Shown: positions 20,026-28,350, counted from the stretch's first letter. The stretch: DNA of 64,000 nucleotides from an uncultured Clostridia bacterium (GCA_945876755.1 CAMCPM010000009.1:40313-104312); one strand, 5' to 3'. Numbers and translations: made by a program. Notes: a model not told the origin generated them from the sequence alone.

Positions 20026-20100
20026 CCGCCCCATCTCCAAATGCAGCGGTTATTCTTTAACTCAAACATGAGGGGTGACCGTCTAACGGTTATGCCCTTT
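20011..20100 (-). ncRNA. Putative antisense antitoxin RNA convergent with the toxin transcript
   Basis: Minus-strand consensus promoter at 20107-20135 and terminator hairpin ending GCGGTTATTTCTTTTTATTG; about 90 nt. Confidence 0.7.
20016..20058. terminator. Bidirectional terminator hairpin shared by the two convergent RNAs
   Basis: AAAGAAATAACCGC (20016-20029) / GCGGTTATTCTTT (20046-20058), 13 bp with one bulged A. Confidence 0.75.
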
Positions 20101-20106
20101 AATATT

Positions 20107-20135
20107 ATTATACAGTCACTTGATAAATATGTCAA
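20107..20135 (-). promoter_or_regulatory. Consensus promoter of antisense RNA
   Basis: Minus strand TTGACA (20135-20130), 17-nt spacer, TATAAT (20112-20107). Confidence 0.8.
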
Positions 20136-20146
20136 GTGTTTTTTGT
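20119..20146 (+). terminator. Rho-independent terminator, overlaps the antisense promoter
   Basis: CACTTGATAAATATGTCAAGTGTTTTTTG. Confidence 0.65.
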
Positions 20147-20204
20147 TTTCTCTCATCATGGAGAAAAGTAAATGCTGTTTTTTCAGAAAATTTTCAAATA
20201 CCTA

Positions 20205-20233
20205 TTGCAATTTAATATTATATGTGATATAAT
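20205..20233 (+). promoter_or_regulatory. Promoter of zinc-ribbon gene
   Basis: TTGCAA, 17-nt spacer, TATAAT. Confidence 0.75.
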
Positions 20234-20289
20234 ATACTTGATGATAACGGAAAGGGGGATATGCTTCTTTGCGGAAGCATTATCATAAT

Positions 20290-20523
20290 ATGAAATGTCC
20301 AAGATGCGGCTCTTATGACGTGACCATTCAGGCTGTCACCGAAACCAAAACCAAAACTAAGTACAGAGGCTGCTTCGGCTGGGCTTTGTGGATTCTGCTT
20401 GCAATATGCACCTGCGGACTTATCCTCATTATCCCTGCGCTTACCAACAGCCGAACTAAAACAAAGACCAAGACCCACAGCGAAGCCGTCTGCCAGCACT
20501 GCGGCAACAGGTGGAGAGTCTGA
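20290..20523 (+). CDS. Small zinc-ribbon membrane protein
   Basis: MKCPRCGSYDV...CFGWALWILLAICTCGLILIIPAL...CQHCGNRWRV. Confidence 0.8.
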   Translation: MKCPRCGSYDVTIQAVTETKTKTKYRGCFGWALWILLAICTCGLILIIPALTNSRTKTKTKTHSEAVCQHCGNRWRV

Positions 20524-20541
20524 AAAATTTTCAATTTGTTA

Positions 20542-20570
20542 TTGCAATCCGTGAAAAAATGTGATATAAT
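20542..20570 (+). promoter_or_regulatory. Promoter of the hydrogenase-maturation leader
   Basis: TTGCAA, 17-nt spacer, TATAAT. Confidence 0.75.
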
Positions 20571-20694
20571 TTAATCAGTAAGCGGAAAGGTTCTCCCTGA
20601 CCGTGAACGGAAATTTATATTATGATATTATGATCGTTCTGACGCCCGAAGATTTCTGAGGGGAAAGGCAGCGGTAAAAAATACGCTATTTTTG

Positions 20695-20729
20695 CGCCTG
20701 CGGGAAGAACTGTCCCACGGGCGTTTTTA
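20695..20729 (+). terminator. Rho-independent terminator inside the leader of the hyd maturation operon
   Basis: CGCCTGCGGGA agaactg TCCCACGGGCG TTTTTATTT. Confidence 0.7.
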
Positions 20730-20876
20730 TTTGGAGGAAGTTTGAAAATAAATTTTCAAACCCGAGTTTTGTTTTTCAAGCTGTCGCTTGAAATTTTGCG
20801 CGCCGACTGCGTCGCGCTTAAAACCACAAAACATCGAAAGGAGTGCATTTTTCCTGTCGGAAAAATGGTAATAATT

Positions 20877-21149
20877 ATGGAAACAAGAGTCGCATTGATC
20901 GGCATAGTCGTGGAAAACACCGACTCCGCCGAACAGCTTAATCAGGTGCTTCATCAGTACGGCAAATACATAATCGGCAGAATGGGTATTCCGTACCAAA
21001 AAAGAAATGTTTCGATAATCAGCGTGGCGGTGGACGCTCCTGCAAACGTGATAAGCGCTCTGTCGGGCAAGCTTGGAATGTTGGACGGCGTTTCAACCAA
21101 AACTATCTATTCCAGATTAACGGAGAACGGCAATGAACCGAATAATTGA
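20877..21149 (+). CDS. TM1266-family iron-only hydrogenase system putative regulator
   Basis: METRVALIGIVVENTDSAEQLNQVLHQYGKYIIGRMGIPYQKRNVSIISVAVDAPANVISALSGKLGMLDGVSTKTIYS; directly upstream of hydE. Confidence 0.85.
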   Translation: METRVALIGIVVENTDSAEQLNQVLHQYGKYIIGRMGIPYQKRNVSIISVAVDAPANVISALSGKLGMLDGVSTKTIYSRLTENGNEPNN

Positions 21150-22179
21150 ACTGATAAACAAGCTTGAAAAAGAGCATATCCTTCCCAAAAGCGAGCTTGC
21201 TTATATAATTGAAAATCATACTCCCGAAACGGACGAATACCTTTTTGAACGGGCAAGACGTATCCGTGAAGCGCACTACGGCAAGGACGTCTATATCCGC
21301 GGTCTGATAGAGTTTACAAACTACTGCAAAAACGACTGCCTTTACTGCGGAATACGCCGAAGCGCAAAGCAGGCGGAGCGCTACCGCCTTACCGAAGAGC
21401 AGATATTGTCCTGCTGTGAGAGCGGATATGCGCTTGGTTTCCGTACCTTTGTACTTCAGGGCGGTGAGGATAATTTCTATACCGATGAGCTGATGGTGAA
21501 AATTATTTCAGAAATAAAATCACGCTACACCGACTGCGCTCTGACCCTTTCGATAGGGGAAAAATCCCGTGAAAGCTATGAGGCGTACTTTGCGGCAGGG
21601 GCAGACCGCTATCTTCTGCGGCACGAAACGGCGGACAGCGCCCATTACAGCAGGCTGCACCCCAAAAACCTTTCCCTTGAAAACCGCAAGAGATGTCTTT
21701 CTGATTTGAAAAGCATAGGCTTTCAGACGGGCTGCGGCTTTATGGTTGGTTCGCCGTACCAGACCGCTGAAAATCTTGCCGAGGACTTGATTTACATACA
21801 CGAATTGCAGCCCCATATGGTGGGTATCGGACCTTTCATTCCGCACCACGATACGCCTTTTGCGGACGAAAAGGCAGGTACTCTTGAAATGACCCTGCTT
21901 ATGCTGGGACTTGTGCGGCTTATCCTGCCGAATGTGCTTCTGCCTGCAACAACAGCGCTGGGTACTATCCACCCAAAAGGCAGGGAAAAGGGCATACTTG
22001 CAGGAGCAAACGTCGTTATGCCGAATCTGTCCCCAAAGGACGTCCGCAAAAAGTATCTTCTGTACGATAACAAGATTTGCACGGGAGACGAAGCGGCGGA
22101 ATGTATAAAGTGCCTTGGAAACCGTATGAACTCCATAGGGTACAGACTTGTCACCGACCGTGGCGACTGGAAAAACTAA
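21133..22179 (+). CDS. hydE: [FeFe] hydrogenase H-cluster radical SAM maturase HydE
   Basis: IRGLIEFTNYCKNDCLYCGIRRSAKQAERYRLTEEQIL; CxxxCxxC. Confidence 0.94.
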   Translation: MNRIIELINKLEKEHILPKSELAYIIENHTPETDEYLFERARRIREAHYGKDVYIRGLIEFTNYCKNDCLYCGIRRSAKQAERYRLTEEQILSCCESGYALGFRTFVLQGGEDNFYTDELMVKIISEIKSRYTDCALTLSIGEKSRESYEAYFAAGADRYLLRHETADSAHYSRLHPKNLSLENRKRCLSDLKSIGFQTGCGFMVGSPYQTAENLAEDLIYIHELQPHMVGIGPFIPHHDTPFADEKAGTLEMTLLMLGLVRLILPNVLLPATTALGTIHPKGREKGILAGANVVMPNLSPKDVRKKYLLYDNKICTGDEAAECIKCLGNRMNSIGYRLVTDRGDWKN

Positions 22180-22220
22180 GTTAAAAAATATCCGTAAGGA
22201 AACAGAAAGGAAATAAAATC

Positions 22221-23636
22221 ATGTACGATCCAAAATCATTGAAAGCAGAAGAATTCATCAGCGACGAGGAAATTCTCGAAACCCTTGCCTACGCCGAGAA
22301 AAACAAGGATAACGCCGAGCTTATCGACAGCATTATCGCAAAGGCTGAGCTGAGAAAGGGACTTAGCCACCGTGAAGCGGCAGTGCTTCTCGACTGTACC
22401 CTTGAGGACAGAAATGAGCGCATTTTCAAGCTTGCCGAGCAGATAAAAAAGGATTTTTACGGCAACCGTATCGTAATGTTTGCGCCGCTGTATCTTTCCA
22501 ACTACTGCGTAAACGGCTGCGTTTACTGCCCGTACCACATGAAAAACAAGCATATCGCCCGTAAGAAGCTTACTCAGGAGGAAGTCCGCAACGAAGTTAT
22601 CGCCCTTCAGGATATGGGTCACAAGCGTCTTGCTATCGAAGCAGGCGAAGACCCCGTAAACAACCCCATAGAGTATATCCTCGAATGTATTGATACAATT
22701 TACTCCATCAAGCACAAGAACGGAGCTATCCGCAGAGTAAACGTAAATATCGCCGCAACTACCGTTGAAAATTACCGCAAGCTTAAAGAAGCAGGCATCG
22801 GTACATACATTCTTTTCCAGGAAACCTACCACAAGGAAAGCTACCTCAAGCTTCACCCAACAGGCCCCAAGCACGACTACGCTTACCATACCGAAGCTAT
22901 GGACAGAGCAATGGACGGCGGCATAGACGATGTCGGACTGGGAGTTCTGTTCGGCTTGGAGCTTTACCGCTATGAGTTTGCAGGACTTCTCATGCACGCC
23001 GAGCATCTTGAAGCTGTTCACGGCGTAGGACCTCATACCATCAGCGTTCCCCGTCTTAAAAAGGCGGACGACATTGACCCCACTCAGTTTGACAACGGCA
23101 TCTCCGACGAGATATTTGCAAAAATTTGCGCACTTATCAGAATTTCCGTACCGTATACAGGTATGATAATTTCCACAAGAGAAAGTCAGGCGGTAAGAGA
23201 AAAGGTAATCCGCCTTGGCGTTTCCCAGATAAGCGGCGCTTCAAGGACTTCCGTGGGCGGCTATACCGAAAAGGAAAGACCCCACGACAGCGAGCAGTTT
23301 GACGTTTCCGACCAGAGAACTCTCGACGAGGTCGTAAAGTGGCTTATGGAGCTTGGCTATATCCCCAGCTTCTGTACAGCCTGCTATCGTGAGGGCAGAA
23401 CAGGCGACAGATTTATGTCCCTCTGCAAAAGCGGTCAGATACAGAACTGCTGTCACCCCAACGCACTTATGACGTTAAAGGAGTACCTTATGGACTATGC
23501 AACTCCGGGCACTCGTGAAGTAGGCGAAAAGCTTATTCTTGACGAGATAAAGAACGTTCCCAACGAAAAGGTGCGGGGCATAGTTATTGACAATCTTGCA
23601 AAGATAGAAAACGGTACAAGAGATTTCAGATTCTGA
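22221..23636 (+). CDS. hydG: [FeFe] hydrogenase H-cluster radical SAM maturase HydG
   Basis: APLYLSNYCVNGCVYCPYHMKNKHIARKKLTQEEVRNEV; C-terminal CTACYREGRTGDRFMSLCKSGQI. Confidence 0.95.
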   Translation: MYDPKSLKAEEFISDEEILETLAYAEKNKDNAELIDSIIAKAELRKGLSHREAAVLLDCTLEDRNERIFKLAEQIKKDFYGNRIVMFAPLYLSNYCVNGCVYCPYHMKNKHIARKKLTQEEVRNEVIALQDMGHKRLAIEAGEDPVNNPIEYILECIDTIYSIKHKNGAIRRVNVNIAATTVENYRKLKEAGIGTYILFQETYHKESYLKLHPTGPKHDYAYHTEAMDRAMDGGIDDVGLGVLFGLELYRYEFAGLLMHAEHLEAVHGVGPHTISVPRLKKADDIDPTQFDNGISDEIFAKICALIRISVPYTGMIISTRESQAVREKVIRLGVSQISGASRTSVGGYTEKERPHDSEQFDVSDQRTLDEVVKWLMELGYIPSFCTACYREGRTGDRFMSLCKSGQIQNCCHPNALMTLKEYLMDYATPGTREVGEKLILDEIKNVPNEKVRGIVIDNLAKIENGTRDFRF

Positions 23637-23659
23637 TTTTTGAAAGGAATGGTCTGTTT

Positions 23660-24862
23660 ATGAGCCTTAACAGTACGCCCTCTGCAAACCGAGTACATAT
23701 CGGTATTTTCGGAAAGCGCAACGCAGGAAAATCCAGCGTTATGAATGCGCTGACAAATCAGAGTATCGCAATTGTTTCAGACGTTAAAGGAACGACAACA
23801 GACCCCGTGCTTAAAGCAATGGAGCTTCTTCCCATAGGCCCCGTGGTAATGATAGATACCCCCGGTATCGACGACGAGGGAGAGCTTGGCTCGCTGAGAG
23901 TGAAGAAAAGCTATCAGACCCTCAATAAGACCGATATTGCGGTGCTTGTGGTGGACGGAGCCGAGGAAAGCCCCGAGGATATGGCTCTGCTTGAAAAGGT
24001 AAAGGCAAAGAATATCCCCTATGTGATATTCCATAACAAGTCGGATATGCTGCCGAGTGGTTTTGCTCAAAAGGACGGGCATTATTACGGAAGCGCCCTT
24101 GATAAAACGGGAATAACCGAGCTGAAAAATGCAATAATCGCTCTTGCCGAAATCGAACCGCCCGATAAGAAAATTGTCGGTGACCTGCTTGAACCTCTTG
24201 ATATTGCGGTGCTTGTAGTACCTATCGACTCCGCCGCACCTAAGGGCAGACTTATTCTCCCTCAGCAGCAGACCATACGGGATATTCTCGAAGCAGGAGC
24301 AGTATCCGTTGTGGTAAAGGAGACCGAGCTTGCGGAAACTCTCAAAAAGCTTGGAACGAAGCCGAAAATAGTAATTACCGACAGTCAGGCATTTGAAAAG
24401 GTATCGGAAGTCACACCCGATGATATCCTGCTTACATCATTTTCGATACTTTTTGCACGGTATAAGGGAAGCCTTGAAACCGCAGTAAAAGGCGCAGCAT
24501 CTATAGAAAATCTTTGCGACGGAGACAAAATACTGATTTCCGAGGGCTGTACACATCATAGACAGTGCGACGATATCGGAACGGTAAAAATGCCTCGCTG
24601 GGTAAAGAATTATACGGGCAAGGATATTCAGTTTGAGTTCACATCGGGAACGGAATTTCCCGATGACCTGAGCGCATATAAGTTGGTGATACACTGCGGC
24701 GGCTGTATGCTTAACGAAAGGGAAATGAAGTACCGCTATCTATGCGCCGCAGAGCAGGGCGTGCCGATAACGAATTACGGAACGGCGATAGCATATATGC
24801 ACGGAATACTTGAACGCAGCGTCGAGCCGTTTGAGGATATACGTTCTCTGTTGAAAAAGTAA
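23660..24862 (+). CDS. hydF: [FeFe] hydrogenase H-cluster maturation GTPase HydF
   Basis: HIGIFGKRNAGKSSVMNALTNQSIAIVSDVKGTTTDPV; C-terminal EGCTHHRQCDDIG and HCGGCMLN. Confidence 0.95.
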   Translation: MSLNSTPSANRVHIGIFGKRNAGKSSVMNALTNQSIAIVSDVKGTTTDPVLKAMELLPIGPVVMIDTPGIDDEGELGSLRVKKSYQTLNKTDIAVLVVDGAEESPEDMALLEKVKAKNIPYVIFHNKSDMLPSGFAQKDGHYYGSALDKTGITELKNAIIALAEIEPPDKKIVGDLLEPLDIAVLVVPIDSAAPKGRLILPQQQTIRDILEAGAVSVVVKETELAETLKKLGTKPKIVITDSQAFEKVSEVTPDDILLTSFSILFARYKGSLETAVKGAASIENLCDGDKILISEGCTHHRQCDDIGTVKMPRWVKNYTGKDIQFEFTSGTEFPDDLSAYKLVIHCGGCMLNEREMKYRYLCAAEQGVPITNYGTAIAYMHGILERSVEPFEDIRSLLKK

Positions 24863-24874
24863 AATATAATGCTC

Positions 24875-24912
24875 AAAGGCTGTGCTGTAAACCTGCGCAG
24901 CCTTTTCTATTT
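24875..24912 (+). terminator. Rho-independent terminator
   Basis: AAAGGCTGTGCTGTAAACCTGCGCAGCCTTTTC. Confidence 0.75.
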
Positions 24913-24997
24913 ATATTATAAATCAAATTTGAAACCGCAAATTAAAAACATTGTAATATTTCCCCTCAAACTGTAACTTAACTGTAAACAAAAGCTA

Positions 24998-25026
24998 TTG
25001 CAATCGGCAGCAGAGCGTTGTATAAT
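24998..25026 (+). promoter_or_regulatory. Promoter of glycosyltransferase operon
   Basis: TTGCAA, 17-nt spacer, TATAAT. Confidence 0.75.
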
Positions 25027-25076
25027 TAAAGCTATGATATTACTGTGGGGTTTTGAAACAGAGGGGGATCCTGAAA

Positions 25077-26138
25077 ATGTATAATTATTGCGCCGTTATA
25101 CCGTCGCTTGACCCGGATGAACGGATATTCAGTATCGTTGAAAAATTAAAGAATAACGGGTTTGAAAAAATAATAGTAGTCAACGACGGCAGCAGCTCTG
25201 ACGAGCTTTTTGTCCGCCTGAGGGACGAATACGGCTGTACCCTGCTTACACATTATGTCAATCTGGGCAAGGGCAGGGGAATGAAAACTGCACTGAATTA
25301 CTACATGAATAATTTCTCGGACGAATGTGACGGCGTGGTTTTTGCCGACAGCGACGACCAGCACGATATTGACGATATATGCGCCTGCTGCGACTGCCTT
25401 TTCAGGCATCCCGACAGCCTTGTTCTGGGCGTGCGTGACTTTTCTGACCCGAAAGTCCCTCCCAGAAGCCGCTTCGGAAACAGAACGACTTCACGGTTTT
25501 TCAGGCTTTTCTGCGGACTTAACATAAGCGATACCCAGACGGGACTCCGTGCAATGGGCAACGAAATAATTCCTCATTTTATCGGACTCGGCGGCGAGCG
25601 CTTCGACTATGAGACTAATATGCTGCTTGAAACCAAAGCGCTGAATATCCCCATAAAGGAAGTGCCGATAAAAACCATTTACATAGGGGACAACAAGCAG
25701 TCCCATTTTAATCCTATAAAGGATTCCATCGCCATATATAAAATGCTTATCGGGTATGTTTCATCATCTCTTGCAGCAGCGGTCATAGATTTAGTTCTGT
25801 ATCAGCTTTTGTTTGTACTTCTCGGCGGACTTGCTGGAAATCTGCGCATTGCCTGTTCGACCGCAGGCGCAAGAATAGTTTCGTCGCTTTTCAATTATAC
25901 AGTAAACAGCAAAGCGGTGTTCCGTTCTGCCGAAAATCCTCGCCGCACTATCGTGAAGTATTATATACTCTGCATTTTGCAGGCGGCAGCCTCCTACGGC
26001 GGCGTTTACGGACTTTCACTTGTTTTCGGTCAGGAGCATACGCTGTGGATGAAAATTATCGTCGATACGGTACTTTTCCTGCTGAGCTTTAAAATTCAGC
26101 AGAACTGGGTCTTCGGCGGAAAAAATAAAAAGGGGTAA
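25077..26138 (+). CDS. Family 2 glycosyltransferase fused to a GtrA-like membrane domain
   Basis: CAVIPSLDPDERIFSIVEKLKNNGFEKIIVVNDGSS...; C-terminal four-TM GtrA-like region ending KIQQNWVF. Confidence 0.88.
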   Translation: MYNYCAVIPSLDPDERIFSIVEKLKNNGFEKIIVVNDGSSSDELFVRLRDEYGCTLLTHYVNLGKGRGMKTALNYYMNNFSDECDGVVFADSDDQHDIDDICACCDCLFRHPDSLVLGVRDFSDPKVPPRSRFGNRTTSRFFRLFCGLNISDTQTGLRAMGNEIIPHFIGLGGERFDYETNMLLETKALNIPIKEVPIKTIYIGDNKQSHFNPIKDSIAIYKMLIGYVSSSLAAAVIDLVLYQLLFVLLGGLAGNLRIACSTAGARIVSSLFNYTVNSKAVFRSAENPRRTIVKYYILCILQAAASYGGVYGLSLVFGQEHTLWMKIIVDTVLFLLSFKIQQNWVFGGKNKKG

Positions 26139-26146
26139 AATCAATA

Positions 26147-27196
26147 ATGAGCAGCAGTTCACGCACATTAAAAATACTGCGTATTATCGGTATTATCTTC
26201 GGACGCTTTTTTGCGGTGGTGGGGGTAATACTTCTTGCGGCAGTCATAATGCTTGTTGTAACAGCCTATATTTTCTGCAAAGGACCGTCCTCGTCAGCTT
26301 CCGACCTGTTTGTTGTGACAATGATGGAAACCAGCGCCATGAAATTTGTGCCTGCAATGTTTTTCAGCGAAAGCGAGATTGACGCTATTCGCAAGCGCAA
26401 CTCAACGGTCGAAACTCTTGAAGTGACTGACGAGTCGCTTATCGTTATCCCCAAAGCCGAGGAAATTTCTGCGGACGATACCCGTGAACCTCTTGAAATA
26501 ATAGATATTTCATCATCGACCTTTAAGGGAAAGCTTATGCTCGTCCGCGACCCGTCGAGAATAGTGCTCGGAGTACCTCCCGTGCTGGGAGCAAACGGCG
26601 AGGGCGTGCAAATTTCGCAGATGGTTGAAAGCGAGGGCGGCATTGCCGGAATAAACGCAGGCGGATTTATAGACGTAGGCGGCGTAGGCAACGGCGGCGA
26701 GCCCCTCGGTATCGTCATAAAGGACGGCGAACTGCTTTACGACGGGGGAAAGTCCGTTGTTATCGGGTTTGATTACGACAACAAGCTTATCGTCGGCTGG
26801 ATGTCAGCACAGGATGCTCTGGAGAAAAATATCCGTGACGCCTGCTCCTTCGGACCCGTGTTTATCGTAAACGGCAAGCGAGCCGACGTTTCGGGTACGG
26901 GCGGCGGACTTAACCCAAGGACCTGTATCGGTCAGACCGCCGACGGAACGGTGCTTCTGCTGACCATTGACGGCAGACAGGCGACAAGTATCGGAGCTAC
27001 CTATGAGGACTGCATAAATATCCTTGAAGAATACGGCGCAGTAAACGCCGCAAACCTTGACGGCGGCTCGTCTACCGTAATGTATTACAACGGCGAGGTA
27101 ATAAACGTGTCAGCTTCGGTTTACGGACCGAGAAAGCTTCCCACGGCATTTGTGGTACTTCCCGAAAAAACGGCTGAAAACGGGGGGGAAAACTGA
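26147..27196 (+). CDS. Phosphodiester glycosidase family (NAGPA-like) exoprotein
   Basis: GGIAGINAGGFIDVGGVGNGGEPLGIVIKDGELL...NPRTCIGQTADGTVLLLTIDGRQ...NAANLDGGSSTVMYYNGEVIN. Confidence 0.9.
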   Translation: MSSSSRTLKILRIIGIIFGRFFAVVGVILLAAVIMLVVTAYIFCKGPSSSASDLFVVTMMETSAMKFVPAMFFSESEIDAIRKRNSTVETLEVTDESLIVIPKAEEISADDTREPLEIIDISSSTFKGKLMLVRDPSRIVLGVPPVLGANGEGVQISQMVESEGGIAGINAGGFIDVGGVGNGGEPLGIVIKDGELLYDGGKSVVIGFDYDNKLIVGWMSAQDALEKNIRDACSFGPVFIVNGKRADVSGTGGGLNPRTCIGQTADGTVLLLTIDGRQATSIGATYEDCINILEEYGAVNAANLDGGSSTVMYYNGEVINVSASVYGPRKLPTAFVVLPEKTAENGGEN

Positions 27197-28302
27197 TGGC
27201 ATACATACCGCAGCATTATTACCCCGAGGACGCAGAAAAGGCTTCAAAGCCGAAGAAAAAAATACACCTTTTCCCGATATTTCTGCTGGTGCTTTTTACC
27301 GTGCTGATGTATCTTTCAACACTTGTCTGGGACTACACATGGCAGCAGCTTGAAATATACGAGGCAAATCACATCAAGTATGCCGAAGAGGCTTTCATGG
27401 AGAAATACCGCCTTAACGAAATTGACGATATACTTGACGAAAAGGCTCCCGAATATGACCGCTTCAACAGCCGTGACGAATATATGCAGTATATGCTTGA
27501 TACCTTCGGTAATAACTACACTTCCGCTAAATCCATCAAGGGCAAAACTCTTGATGACGGCTCGGTGCTTTACGACGTTTATCTCGGGAATATAAAATTT
27601 GCCGAGTATATAGTAACGCCCAAAAGCAGCGGCGGCTGGACGTACAGCGCCGAAGACCTCAACGACAGCCTTTTCGTTAAAACGAAATCGTTCAAGGCTT
27701 GCGTTCCCGTTGGAGCAAAGGTTTATGCCAATGGTATCCAGCTTGAAAAAAGCTATATTTCCAAGGAAAAGTATGAGATACACGACTTTGACGACCTGGA
27801 CGATAAAACTCTGATACCGCAGTTTGAGGTGTACGAAACGGGAAATATTTTTCTTAACGAGCCTGAGATACTTATCACCTGCGCCGACGGCGGAGATATG
27901 ACGGTCACCGAAGAAAAAGGCGTTTACTATGCGCTGCCCGTGCCGACTGCTGAGCAGACCGCCGAGCTTAAAGCTGCGGCAGAGGAAGCCGCCATCGTGT
28001 ATGCAAAGTATATAACCAAGGATACATCCTTTGAGTCGCTGAAAAAATATCTTGTATCGGATTCGGAATTTTACCGCAGGATAAAAAATTTCTATCATGA
28101 CTGGTACCGCGACCATACCGTTACCTATGACAACGTAGAGTTTTCCGATATAACGATGTACAACGAAAACTGTTTCAGCCTGCATATTGCCTTTGATTAT
28201 CATGTAAATATCGGGTATAAAGTGAACGACTATGACGTTGAATATACAATGTGCATGATAAAGCTTGACGGCGAGTGGAAAATCGCAAGTATGATAATGT
28301 AA
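27196..28302 (+). CDS. Hypothetical single-TM exported protein
   Basis: Cytoplasmic basic N-terminus, one TM, long exterior domain; start overlaps the previous stop. Confidence 0.75.
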   Translation: MAYIPQHYYPEDAEKASKPKKKIHLFPIFLLVLFTVLMYLSTLVWDYTWQQLEIYEANHIKYAEEAFMEKYRLNEIDDILDEKAPEYDRFNSRDEYMQYMLDTFGNNYTSAKSIKGKTLDDGSVLYDVYLGNIKFAEYIVTPKSSGGWTYSAEDLNDSLFVKTKSFKACVPVGAKVYANGIQLEKSYISKEKYEIHDFDDLDDKTLIPQFEVYETGNIFLNEPEILITCADGGDMTVTEEKGVYYALPVPTAEQTAELKAAAEEAAIVYAKYITKDTSFESLKKYLVSDSEFYRRIKNFYHDWYRDHTVTYDNVEFSDITMYNENCFSLHIAFDYHVNIGYKVNDYDVEYTMCMIKLDGEWKIASMIM

Positions 28303-28305
28303 AAA

Positions 28306-28350
28306 AGCAAAAAAATCCTCTCATGCAAATTAAGCATGAGAGGTAATTTT
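28306..28350. terminator. Bidirectional terminator
   Basis: AATCCTCTCATGCAAATTAAGCATGAGAGGTAATTTTTTA between convergent genes. Confidence 0.75.

Noticed and set aside
20680-20735. Minus-strand GTGGGACAGTTCTTCC, recalling a NiCo riboswitch string
   Set aside because: Wrong strand for the downstream operon and the other conserved blocks are missing; it is the terminator hairpin read backwards.
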